Source: Acidobacteriota bacterium
GTDB taxonomy: Bacteria; Acidobacteriota; UBA6911; JACQTF01
DNA: 37,463 nt
NCBI GenBank assembly: GCA_016210925.1
Contig: JACQTF010000003.1
Span: 1-37,463 of the forward strand
Reading direction: 5' to 3'
The translations under genes were made by a program, and so were the position numbers. This document shows, piece after piece, positions 17,651-26,407 of this stretch (its first letter is position 1; each line of letters begins with the position of its first letter). The notes under the pieces were generated by a model. That model was given only the letters and a program-made list of their open reading frames with translations. It made no database searches and was not told the origin of the DNA.

Positions 17651-18534
17651 AGAATTTCGAGTATTTGGAACCCCGGTCCGTTCAGGAAGCCTGCCAGCTC
17701 TTGAGGCAACACGGGGAAGAGGCCCGTATCTTTGCCGGCGGCACTTCCTTGAGCATCGTCATGAAGCAGGGGTTCTTTCAGCCCAAGTATCTGGTCAACA
17801 TTAAGAAGATCCCGGACCTGACCGGGATCCGATGGGATCCGAAGCGTGGGCTGACACTGGGCGCGCTGGTGACCCACCGGGAGCTGGAGACTTCTCCACT
17901 GATCCAGGAGACCTTTCCCATCCTCTCGCAGATCGAGGAAGACGTGGCCAACATCCGGGTCCGCGTGATGGGCACCGTCGGGGGAAACCTGGCCTACGCC
18001 GAGCCCCTCACGGACCTTCCGCAGATCCTCATCGCTCTGGAAGCCTCCATCCGTGTGGCGGGGCCCGACGGGGATCGCACCATGTCCCTGGAAGAGCTGT
18101 TCGTTGATTATTACGAGACCTCCCTCCGGCCCGACGAGATTCTCACCGAAGTGCTGGTGCCGACTCCACCCCCGCGGACGGGCATCGAGTACATCCGTTT
18201 CTCCAGCAGCTCTGTCATTGACAAGCCGTGCCTGGGGACGGCAGTCCGATTCACCCTGGAAGAGGACCTGGAGACGGTGAGGACGGCCCGGGTGGTCCTG
18301 GGGTGCGTGGCGCCCACGCCCCTGCGCGCGCGCCAGGCGGAAGCCCTCCTGGAGGGGAAGCGGTACGAGGTTCAACGGGTGAAGGAGGCCGCCGCGTTCG
18401 CTTCGCGGGAATGCAAACCGGTGAGCGATCTTCGGGGCTCGGAGGCTTACAAGCGGGAGATGGTGCGGGTCCTGGTGACCCGCGCGGCGCCCCGGGCTTT
18501 CGAAAAGGCCCGGGCGTTTCGGGGACAGGTATGA
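17647..18534 (+). CDS. Mo-hydroxylase FAD-binding (medium) subunit
   Basis: MKNFEYLEPRSVQEACQLLRQHGEEARIFAGGTSLSIVMKQG; VMGTVGGNLAYAEPLTD; ATGA overlap with the CoxG-like gene. Confidence 0.92.
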   Translation: MKNFEYLEPRSVQEACQLLRQHGEEARIFAGGTSLSIVMKQGFFQPKYLVNIKKIPDLTGIRWDPKRGLTLGALVTHRELETSPLIQETFPILSQIEEDVANIRVRVMGTVGGNLAYAEPLTDLPQILIALEASIRVAGPDGDRTMSLEELFVDYYETSLRPDEILTEVLVPTPPPRTGIEYIRFSSSSVIDKPCLGTAVRFTLEEDLETVRTARVVLGCVAPTPLRARQAEALLEGKRYEVQRVKEAAAFASRECKPVSDLRGSEAYKREMVRVLVTRAAPRAFEKARAFRGQV

Positions 18535-19010
18535 GCCGCTTCATTACCCTGAGCGTGAATGAGGTCTCGCGTCGCGTGGAAGTTGAACCGCGGGAGACCC
18601 TGCTGGAAGTGATCAGGGACCACCTGGGCCTGACCGGCGCCAAGCTGGGGTGCGACATCCAGGTATGCGGCGCGTGCACGCTCTTGGTGAGCGGCAAACC
18701 CGTGAGCTCCTGCTCGTTCCTGGCAGTGGATGCCGACGGGTGTGAGGTGACCAGCATTGAGGGTCTGAGCTGCAATGGCCGCCTGCATCGTTTGCAGGAG
18801 GCGTTCATCGAGACCGGCGGCCTGCAATGCGGGTTCTGCACGCCCGGGTTCATCCTCACGGCCAAAGCCCTGTTGGACGAGCAGCCCCATCCCTCGGAGG
18901 AACAAATTAAGAAGTACATGGCCGGGAACTTGTGCCGGTGCGGGTGCTATCAGGAGATCCTGGACGCAATCCAGAAGGTTGCCGGGCGGCGCGCTGTACA
19001 AAACGGTTGA
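18531..19010 (+). CDS. Mo-hydroxylase 2Fe-2S (small) subunit
   Basis: GCDIQVCGACTLLVSGKPVSSC and QCGFCTPGFILTAKALLDE...GNLCRCGCYQEI, the two canonical [2Fe-2S] motifs. Confidence 0.95.
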   Translation: MSRFITLSVNEVSRRVEVEPRETLLEVIRDHLGLTGAKLGCDIQVCGACTLLVSGKPVSSCSFLAVDADGCEVTSIEGLSCNGRLHRLQEAFIETGGLQCGFCTPGFILTAKALLDEQPHPSEEQIKKYMAGNLCRCGCYQEILDAIQKVAGRRAVQNG

Positions 19011-19022
19011 CGAATGACGAAT
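19007..19022. repeat. TTGACGAATGACGAAT, short copy of repeat family B
   Basis: Shares TTGACGAATGACGA with 25378-25391; overlaps the stop codon at 19008-19010. Confidence 0.5.
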
Positions 19023-19048
19023 CGGGATCTCGGTAAAAGGCCTGAGAG

Positions 19049-21373
19049 ATGAAGGACCAAATGATCGGAAGTTCTGTGCGTCGTGTGGACCACGAGGCGA
19101 AGGTCACGGGACGGGCCCAGTATCTGGCAGACATGAAGTTCCCCGGCGTCTGCTGCGGAAAAATTCTCAGGAGCCCGATTGCTCACGGGCGCATCCGGGG
19201 CATGGATGCGTCGGCGGCGTTGAGAGTCCCAGGGGTCCTGGCGGTAGTGACCCGGGACGACTTTCTGAATAACAGCCGGATCGATCCCTATTACGGTCCT
19301 GTATTCAAGGATCAATCCATCGTGGCGCTGGATAAAGTGCGCTTCATGGGCGATCCCGTAGCCGGTGTCGCGGCAGTGACGGAAAGCGCTGCGGAGGAGG
19401 CCCTGGCCGCTATCCAGGTGGACTACGAGGAGCTGCCCGCGGTGTTCGACGTGCTGGAGGCCCGCCGGGAAGGCGCTCCGCTGGTCCACGAGATCATTCG
19501 GGTTCCCCCCCATGGCTTTGAGGACCTGGCGGGGTTGCGTCCCAAGGAGAGCTCCAACATCTGCACTCACTTCCAGCTGACTCGAGGCGACGTCGAGCGG
19601 GGGTTTGCCGAGTCCGATCACGTGTTCGAGGATGTCTTCACCCTTCCGGATACCCAGCACAGCTCGTTGGAAGCCCACGCCGTGGTGGCATGGGTGGAAC
19701 CGGGCGGTCGCATCGTCGTGTGGTCCACCACCCAGAACCCGTTCGTCATCCGCACTCAACTGTCCAACATCTTTCGCGTCCCCGTGTCCCAGGTGCGGGT
19801 TCTGGTTCCCTACATCGGAGGAGGTTACGGAGGCAAGCTGTACCCCAAGCTGGAGCCGCTGGCGGTGGCGCTCGCCCTGAAAGCTCAGAGGCCGGTTCGG
19901 ATCGTGCTCTCCCGGGAGGAGGTCTTTCTCACCATCACCAAACATGCGGCGCACATCCGGATCAAGACCGGTGTCAAGAACGACGGGACCCTCTGGGGTC
20001 GGGAGTGTGAGGTGTTGCTCGACACGGGTGCCTACGCCGAGATCGGACCCCGGGTGGCAAAGAAATCAGGCTACACGGCCGCCGGCCCCTACCGCATCCC
20101 CCACGTGAAGATCAATAGCTATTGCATGTACACCCACAAGCCTCCCGCCGGAGCTTTCCGGGGCTTCGGGGTTTCCCAGTCTGCCTGGGCCTGTGAGTCT
20201 CAGATGGATATCATCGCGGCGGCCCTGAAGATGGACCCGCTGGAGCTCCGGCTGAAGAATGCCTACGAGGAAGGGGACACGTTCGCCACCGGTGAGACGC
20301 TGACCAATGTGGGCCTCACGGACTGCATCAAGCGCGCGGCCCGGGCCGTTGGCTGGGGCGATCGCCGGCCAAGGAATTCCTCCAGTCCTCTGGCTCGTGG
20401 GAAAGGCCTCGCGTGCCTGATCAAAGCTACCATTACACCCTCCCTCTCGAGTGCCCTGGTGAAGATGAACGAGGATGGGAGCGTGAACGTCTACACCGGG
20501 ACCATCGAGGTCGGCCAGGGTTCCGAAACGGTGCTCAGCCAGATCGTGGCCGAGGAATTGGGTCTCACCATGGAGCAGGTGCGGGTGGCGCCCATGGACA
20601 CGGATGTGGTCCCTTATGACCTGACGACCTCCTCGAGCCGTTCCACCTTCCACATGGGGAAAGCCATGCAGTTGGCCTGTCAAGATCTCAAAGGCCAGCT
20701 GCGCGAGCTGGCGAGCCAGCTTTACAAAGTGCCAAAGGACCAGGTGCGCGTCGAAGACGGGAAGGTGACTATCCCGGACGCGTCCCTGAGCTACAGGGAG
20801 ATTCTTTGCACGCGATTCGGCATGAGCGGCGGGAACCTGGTGGGTCAGGGCGTGGTGAAGACCTCCATGTTGTCGCCCACCGGGGAAAAATCCACCTCGG
20901 CTTTTTGGTTTCTGGGCGCCGGTGCCGCGGAGGTGGAAGTGGATCGGGAGACCGGCCGGGTGCGGGTTCTCAAGTACGCCTCCGCCGCCGACGTGGGAAA
21001 GGCGATCCATCCCCTGGGATGCCGGCAGCAGTTGGAGGGAGCAGCGGTGACCGGCGTGGGACAGACCTTCTTCGAGCAGATGGTCTTCGACAACGGACAA
21101 CTGATCAATCCCAACTTCATCGATTACGTGCTGCCGTCCCTGCTGGATGTCCCCGAGGTGATCGAGTCTTTGATGGTGGAGGTGCCCCACCCGGAGGGCC
21201 CCTTTGGGGCCAAAGGGATTGGAGAGACAGGCCTCATTCCCGTCGCCCCCGCGATCGCCAATGCCATTTACGATGCGGTCGGGGTCCGCATCAAGGACCT
21301 GCCCATCACGCCCGAGAAGATCTTCATGGCGCTCCAGGCGCAGCGGGAGGGCACCACGTTGGAGGATCGGTAG
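19049..21373 (+). CDS. Xanthine-dehydrogenase-family molybdopterin-binding (large) subunit
   Basis: YIGGGYGGKLYPKLEPLAVALA; PPAGAFRGFGVSQSAWACESQMD; GTIEVGQGSETVLSQIVAEELGL; GPFGAKGIGETGLIPVAPAIANAI. Confidence 0.93.
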   Translation: MKDQMIGSSVRRVDHEAKVTGRAQYLADMKFPGVCCGKILRSPIAHGRIRGMDASAALRVPGVLAVVTRDDFLNNSRIDPYYGPVFKDQSIVALDKVRFMGDPVAGVAAVTESAAEEALAAIQVDYEELPAVFDVLEARREGAPLVHEIIRVPPHGFEDLAGLRPKESSNICTHFQLTRGDVERGFAESDHVFEDVFTLPDTQHSSLEAHAVVAWVEPGGRIVVWSTTQNPFVIRTQLSNIFRVPVSQVRVLVPYIGGGYGGKLYPKLEPLAVALALKAQRPVRIVLSREEVFLTITKHAAHIRIKTGVKNDGTLWGRECEVLLDTGAYAEIGPRVAKKSGYTAAGPYRIPHVKINSYCMYTHKPPAGAFRGFGVSQSAWACESQMDIIAAALKMDPLELRLKNAYEEGDTFATGETLTNVGLTDCIKRAARAVGWGDRRPRNSSSPLARGKGLACLIKATITPSLSSALVKMNEDGSVNVYTGTIEVGQGSETVLSQIVAEELGLTMEQVRVAPMDTDVVPYDLTTSSSRSTFHMGKAMQLACQDLKGQLRELASQLYKVPKDQVRVEDGKVTIPDASLSYREILCTRFGMSGGNLVGQGVVKTSMLSPTGEKSTSAFWFLGAGAAEVEVDRETGRVRVLKYASAADVGKAIHPLGCRQQLEGAAVTGVGQTFFEQMVFDNGQLINPNFIDYVLPSLLDVPEVIESLMVEVPHPEGPFGAKGIGETGLIPVAPAIANAIYDAVGVRIKDLPITPEKIFMALQAQREGTTLEDR

Positions 21374-21412
21374 GATCCGAAGGGTTCGATTTTAGGAAGA
21401 AAGGAGTCTGAT

Positions 21413-22837
21413 ATGCCCCAAGACCTGAGGACTTTTATCGCAGATTTGAAGGAGAAATTTCCCGACGACTACATCGAAGTGGAAAAAGAGATCGATCCCA
21501 AATATCAGATCATCGGCCTCGTGGAAAAGCTGGAGCGTTACAACCGGTTTCCGGTGTTGCTGTGCAAGAACGTCAAGGGCCACAAGATTCCCGTGATTAC
21601 CAACCTGGCAGCCTCCAACGAGCGTTTGGCTCTGTCCATCGGGACCGATGTCCGCCACATGGTGGAGCATTTCGCTCGGCGTTCGGAGCAATCCTTTCCA
21701 CTGAAGTACGTGGATCCCGGCAAGGCACCCGTGAAGGAGGTCATCTGGAAGGGCGATGACGTGGATCTGAACAAGCTGCCCCTCACCGTCCACAATGAAA
21801 TGGACGCGGGCCCTTACATTTCCGCAGGGGTCGCCCTCTGCAAGGACCCGGAAACCGGAGCTGTCAACGGAGGCATTTATCGGCATCAGCGGCAGGGGCG
21901 AGATCAGCTGGGGTGGTTCGTCAATCCCGCAAACCACGCCAACTACGTGCGAGTGGCCTACGAGGCCATGAACAAACCCATGGAGGTGGCGGTGGTCATC
22001 GGCCACCACCCCGCCCTGCAATTGGCTGGCATTGCCAAGCTGCGCGGTATCGGCGGCGAGTTGGAGGCCATGGGAGGGCTGATGGGCGAGCCGCTGGAAG
22101 TGGTCAAGTGCGAGACGCTGGATCTGCCCGTCCCGGCCCGGGCCGAGATCGTCGTGGAGGGGAAGATCTACCCTGGCCAGAGGCGCGAGGAGGGCCCCTT
22201 CGGGGAATGGCCCCGATATTACACCGGCACCGGCCCCAGGCCCTTCATCAAGGTGACGGCCATCACCATGCGGAAGGACGCCATCTTTCAGGACACCGCT
22301 GCTGCCCACGCGGAGCACAACATCGTGGGCGCCCTGCCTCGCATGGGGAGCCTGTACAAGCGCATCAAGGAAGTGGTGCCCAGCATGGTGAATGTGAATC
22401 TGCCCCTCTCGGGCGGAGGCCGGGTGTTTTGCTACATCTCCATCAAGAAGAACGTTGACGGCGAGCCGAAACAAGCGGCGTTGATGGCCCTGGCCGTGGA
22501 CCCCAGCATTCGTCACGTCATCATGGTGGATGATGATATCGATGTGTTCAATGAGCGCGATGTGTTGTGGGCTCTCTCGACCCGCTTTCAGGCCGACCGG
22601 GACCTGTCCATGATTCCATACGCCCTGGGTTCGCACTTGAACCCCACCGCGTACGACATTACCCGAAGTGGAAAAGGCGTCATGGAGACCAAGCTGATCT
22701 TCGACGCTACGAAGCCGGCTGCGCCCACCCCGTTCCCCGCTCAGACCCGAGTGCCACCGGACGTGGTGGAGAGCTTGAACCTGGACGAGTTCATCACCGA
22801 TGGGCGGCGCACGACGGCCACCCAGGCCAAACGGTAG
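21413..22837 (+). CDS. UbiD-family decarboxylase (UbiD3)
   Basis: MPQDLRTFIADLKEKFPDDYIEVEKEIDPKYQIIGLVEKLE; NGGIYRHQRQGRDQLGWF; EIVVEGKIYPGQRREEGPFGEWPRYY; IMVDDDIDVFNERDVLWALSTRFQADRD. Confidence 0.93.
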   Translation: MPQDLRTFIADLKEKFPDDYIEVEKEIDPKYQIIGLVEKLERYNRFPVLLCKNVKGHKIPVITNLAASNERLALSIGTDVRHMVEHFARRSEQSFPLKYVDPGKAPVKEVIWKGDDVDLNKLPLTVHNEMDAGPYISAGVALCKDPETGAVNGGIYRHQRQGRDQLGWFVNPANHANYVRVAYEAMNKPMEVAVVIGHHPALQLAGIAKLRGIGGELEAMGGLMGEPLEVVKCETLDLPVPARAEIVVEGKIYPGQRREEGPFGEWPRYYTGTGPRPFIKVTAITMRKDAIFQDTAAAHAEHNIVGALPRMGSLYKRIKEVVPSMVNVNLPLSGGGRVFCYISIKKNVDGEPKQAALMALAVDPSIRHVIMVDDDIDVFNERDVLWALSTRFQADRDLSMIPYALGSHLNPTAYDITRSGKGVMETKLIFDATKPAAPTPFPAQTRVPPDVVESLNLDEFITDGRRTTATQAKR

Positions 22838-22850
22838 TTTCCCCCGGAGG

Positions 22851-24623
22851 ATGCGGATGAAGAACACTTTGCTGCGGCGGGCGGGCCGGTTTTTGGGGCT
22901 GAGCGTGGTCTGCCTGCTGGCCCTGTACCAGTTCGGTACGGGGCTGGCCCCGACGGGCGGAGCGTGGGCCGGGGAAGAGCCGGAAGCCCTCCTCCTTCGC
23001 CGGTTGGAGTCGGGCCAGGCCTCTCAAGGCCGCGCCCTGATCCAGAGGCACCCCAAGGAAGCAGAGGCCCTGGCTGCCCGCCTGGCCCGGCGCTTCGATG
23101 AGTCGGTCCATTCCCGCAGGTCGGAACCTGACCTTCGCCGGGTCCAGTATGATGAGGCGGCGCTGGTTTTGGGGCTTCGCCTGGGAACATGGCATCATCA
23201 GGTCACGGGTTCCGGCGCGGTGCGGGACCGGTTTCGAGCCCGGCGCCTCCGGATCGAGGCCACGAAGCTGGCAAACATGAAGGACTATGCCCGCGCCAGG
23301 AGCCTTCTGGCGCGGTCCCTGGATCTGGCCCCGGGGGTTCCGGATCCGGACCTGGCGTTTGCGGACCTGCTCAACCTGTCGTTTGTGGAGTTGCAGAGGG
23401 GGGACCTGGATGCCAGCCTGGAGCGGGCCGAGGAGGCATTTCAGCTGGCCTCCCGGCAAGGTCAGCGGGAAAAGATCGCACTTGCCTTGTACGATCTGGC
23501 ACTCGTGCGCTTCGACCGGGGAGAGCGGTCGCGGGCCCGGGAGCTGGCGGAGCAGGCGCGGGGGGCAAGCCGGACTGTGGGACGAAAGATCTGGGAAGGG
23601 AACGCGGCTTTGACGGTGGGGGTCATCGAATTGGAGGAAGGCCGCCCCGACACCGCGGTCCGTTTCTTCCGGGAGGCTCTGGAGCTTTTCCGCGCGTCGG
23701 GGGACCGTTTGGGCGAAGGGCGTTGCTTGTACAATCTGGGGCTTGCTGCCCGGGGCCTGGGCCTGGAGGAGTCAGCGGCGAACTACTTCCGCCTGGCCCT
23801 CCCCATCGTCCGCGGAGTGGATATCCGTCATTCCCATGACATTGACGAAGCGAACCCCTACGAGGAATCGTCCCTGCGCTACCTGGCGCGGTTCGAGGAA
23901 GCGCGAGGACATGAGGAGGAAGCCCATCGGTGGCATGCAGCCCTGCTGAAGATCCCGCCATCTGCCTCCGTTCGGTCCCACCCTGGCTCCGGGCATTCGC
24001 ACGGCGTTGCGCGGGCGTCTCTCTTCTCGCCGATCCCGGTTTCTGCATCGGCGGTTGGAGAGACGGTTGGGTCCGGCCTGTCCCGGGTGGCCCCTGCGGC
24101 TCAAGACGAGGAAACGGAGGTCAAGGTCACCGTACCCCACCTGGACCTCGGCTTCGATCGCGGCTTGCCCGGCAGCGAGGTGTTCGTGCCGTTGCTGTTG
24201 AAGTTGCCGGAGGCCACGGAGATCGCCCGGGTGGAGACCTCGGTGGAGTTCCCGGGGAACCTGTTGACCTTCGTCCGGTTTCGGGAAAGCGCCGCTCTGC
24301 GGTTGATGAAAGCTTCGGTGGAAGCCCGGGTGGATCCGGACCCGGGCGGCGCGCCCCAGGCGCAGGCCGTCCACCTCAGGATCCAGCCCGGCAAGGACTC
24401 CGAAATTCAATTCATCCCGGAGGGCGTGCTGGGAAACTTGATTTTCAAGATCCAGGAGGGGGCGCCGGTGGAGGGCCCGCCTCTGATGCTGCCCCAGAAG
24501 CCCAAGGCCTGGAAGGACCCTGCGGGGACCCGGGAGGTGGCGCAGCTGGAGGGTCGTCCGGGACAGGTTCGGGTCACGGCGGAGCCCCCGCCGGCGACCA
24601 CCTGTTTCTTTTACATGCACTGA
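22851..24623 (+). CDS. Exported TPR protein with C-terminal cohesin-like beta domain
   Basis: Signal-like MRMKNTLLRRAGRFLGLSVVCLLALYQFG; TPR repeats (YARARSLLARSLDLAPG, EKIALALYDLALVRFDRGERSRARELAEQA, GEGRCLYNLGLAARGLGLEESAANYF); then GLPGSEVFVPLLLKLPEATEIARVETSVEFPGNLLTFVRF. Confidence 0.7.
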   Translation: MRMKNTLLRRAGRFLGLSVVCLLALYQFGTGLAPTGGAWAGEEPEALLLRRLESGQASQGRALIQRHPKEAEALAARLARRFDESVHSRRSEPDLRRVQYDEAALVLGLRLGTWHHQVTGSGAVRDRFRARRLRIEATKLANMKDYARARSLLARSLDLAPGVPDPDLAFADLLNLSFVELQRGDLDASLERAEEAFQLASRQGQREKIALALYDLALVRFDRGERSRARELAEQARGASRTVGRKIWEGNAALTVGVIELEEGRPDTAVRFFREALELFRASGDRLGEGRCLYNLGLAARGLGLEESAANYFRLALPIVRGVDIRHSHDIDEANPYEESSLRYLARFEEARGHEEEAHRWHAALLKIPPSASVRSHPGSGHSHGVARASLFSPIPVSASAVGETVGSGLSRVAPAAQDEETEVKVTVPHLDLGFDRGLPGSEVFVPLLLKLPEATEIARVETSVEFPGNLLTFVRFRESAALRLMKASVEARVDPDPGGAPQAQAVHLRIQPGKDSEIQFIPEGVLGNLIFKIQEGAPVEGPPLMLPQKPKAWKDPAGTREVAQLEGRPGQVRVTAEPPPATTCFFYMH

Positions 24624-24702
24624 GCCCTTCCCCCGAGTCGGGGCGGTGAACAGGGGACGCTCGGATGAACGGGCGGCGATCCTTTGGAGAGAGGAGCGTG
24701 TC

Positions 24703-25314
24703 GTGAAGAAGATTTTGCTTGTCGCTTTCATGATCGTCTTGCTCGTGTGCGGGGCCGGCCTGCTGTGGTTGGGGAGCTGGGCCAGGGACCTTCAACAGGC
24801 CAACCAGCGTTTTAGCGAGGGGGACAACGTGAAGTCCGCCCAAATGTACCATGGGGTGTTGGCCAAGCTGCCCAACGTTTCCTGGCTTCGCCAGGCGCTG
24901 GGCGCCCAGATCCGCGAGGCCATCTTGAGCGAAGTGGTGATCCTCTACCGGGAGAAGAAGTATCAGGATGGGATCCGAGTCCTTCAGGAGCGGGCCGACC
25001 AATTTCCTTTCCTCAGTAGTCACGACTCCTACCATTTCTGGCTGGGCAACTTGCTCTTCCAGCAAGCGCTGATTGAGAAGGCGCCGGAATCCCTCATCGA
25101 TGGGCTCCGGGCTTCCCAGGAGGAATATCAGAAGGCGCTCGAGCAGTCTCCGCACAATTGGGACTACAAGCACAATTTCGAGGTGGTCAAGCGGATCTTC
25201 CTCCTGGGGGAAAAAAGCAGGCAGCCGGAGGAGGAGCTGGAGCTGTTACTGGAGGAGATTCGCACCGACATGGAACGGCGGAAGCGCGAGCTGCCTCCCG
25301 AAAAGCGGGGTTAA
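24703..25314 (+). CDS. Membrane-anchored TPR-like protein, possible Bat-operon accessory
   Basis: GTG start; MKKILLVAFMIVLLVCGAGLLWLGSWARDLQQANQRFSEGDNVKSAQMYHGVLAKLPN... then EEYQKALEQSPHNWDYKHNFEVV. Confidence 0.6.
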   Translation: MKKILLVAFMIVLLVCGAGLLWLGSWARDLQQANQRFSEGDNVKSAQMYHGVLAKLPNVSWLRQALGAQIREAILSEVVILYREKKYQDGIRVLQERADQFPFLSSHDSYHFWLGNLLFQQALIEKAPESLIDGLRASQEEYQKALEQSPHNWDYKHNFEVVKRIFLLGEKSRQPEEELELLLEEIRTDMERRKRELPPEKRG

Positions 25315-25325
25315 ACCAAGTGATG

Positions 25326-25391
25326 GGTCAATCGTCATTTGCGATTGGTTATCTTTCAACCGATTGACGTTAGACCATTGACGAATGACGA
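25326..25391. repeat. GGTCAATCGTCATT ... ACCATTGACGAATGACGA imperfect inverted repeat, family B
   Basis: Arms at 25326-25339 and 25374-25391, immediately upstream of the VWA gene. Confidence 0.65.
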
Positions 25392-25400
25392 CAAAGTTCT

Positions 25401-26399
25401 ATGCGGTTTTTGCGTCCGGAATGGTTATGGTTGTTGGGACTCGTGCCAGTCCTCATTGTTCTCTGGTGGCGCTACCTCAGGTACAAACAGGTGATGCGCC
25501 AGAGGCTGGGTGACCAGATCTCCGCCGTGTCCCGAATGGGCAAGATCCCCTACGCGGTATTCTCGTTTGTTCTCACCGCGGCGGTGTTCGTGCTGCTGGT
25601 GCTCGCCCTGACCCACCCCCAGCTGCGGACCTTCAAGAACAAGCCCATCTATCGCAACATCGACCTGGTGTTCCTCCTGGACGTTTCCCCCTCCATGTAT
25701 GCTCAGGACATCCTGCCTTCCCGGATCGAGCGGGCCCGTGAGGTGCTGGGGAAGTTTGTCGTTCGAAAGCTGGACGTGGATCGGGTGGCGCTGGTCACAT
25801 TTTCCGAGACCAGTGTGATCCTCTCCTACTTGACCACCGACCCTCAGAATATTCTTTTTTACCTGGATTTCATCCGGGCGGAGCGCCAGTCCCTGTACGG
25901 GACCAACATCGGCGCCGGGCTCCAGAGCGGTCTGGTTGTCCTGGCCAAAGACGCGGAGTTTCAAAAGCGGAATCGGGATCACAAGCAGTTCCTCATCCTC
26001 CTGTCCGACGGCGAAGATCACGGAGAGGAGCTGGAGAAGAGCCTGGATGCGGTCAAGAAAGCCGAAATCCGGATCCATACCGTCGGTATTGGTTCCAAAG
26101 GCGGAGCCCCCATGCCCATCCCGGACGAACGGGGCCGGATCACTTACCTGACGGACGAGCGGGGCGTGCGCATCATCAGCCGCTTCGACGAGGCCACCCT
26201 GCGCCAGATCGCTCAGGCGACGAGAGGTCGTTTCTTTCGCTCTTTTACCGGAGAGGACATCGAAGAGAGTCTGGAGAAGATCCTGACCCTGGAGCGCGAT
26301 GTCCTGGGCTATCACAACGTGCTGGAACATGTGGAACTTTATCCTGAGTTGTTGCTGACGGGATTGGTCTTGTTTCTGGTGGCCATACTGGTCGCGTGA
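25401..26399 (+). CDS. VWA-domain membrane protein, BatA-like
   Basis: MRFLRPEWLWLLGLVPVLIVLWW; MIDAS DVSPS in NIDLVFLLDVSPSMYAQD; TVGIGSKGGAPMPI; C-terminal TM. Confidence 0.88.
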   Translation: MRFLRPEWLWLLGLVPVLIVLWWRYLRYKQVMRQRLGDQISAVSRMGKIPYAVFSFVLTAAVFVLLVLALTHPQLRTFKNKPIYRNIDLVFLLDVSPSMYAQDILPSRIERAREVLGKFVVRKLDVDRVALVTFSETSVILSYLTTDPQNILFYLDFIRAERQSLYGTNIGAGLQSGLVVLAKDAEFQKRNRDHKQFLILLSDGEDHGEELEKSLDAVKKAEIRIHTVGIGSKGGAPMPIPDERGRITYLTDERGVRIISRFDEATLRQIAQATRGRFFRSFTGEDIEESLEKILTLERDVLGYHNVLEHVELYPELLLTGLVLFLVAILVA

Positions 26400-26407
26400 G
26401 AGTCGCT

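Noticed and set aside
17201-21373. Aerobic CO dehydrogenase (coxGMSL)
   Set aside because: Gene order resembles cox, but the large subunit has GAFRGFG instead of AYxCSFR, so CO oxidation is not supported.
21392-22867. 491-aa minus-strand ORF
   Set aside because: Antisense shadow of UbiD3.
25315-25400. CRISPR array, because of repeated GACGAAT/GTCATT units
   Set aside because: Units are short, inverted and irregular with no uniform spacers and no cas genes in the window.
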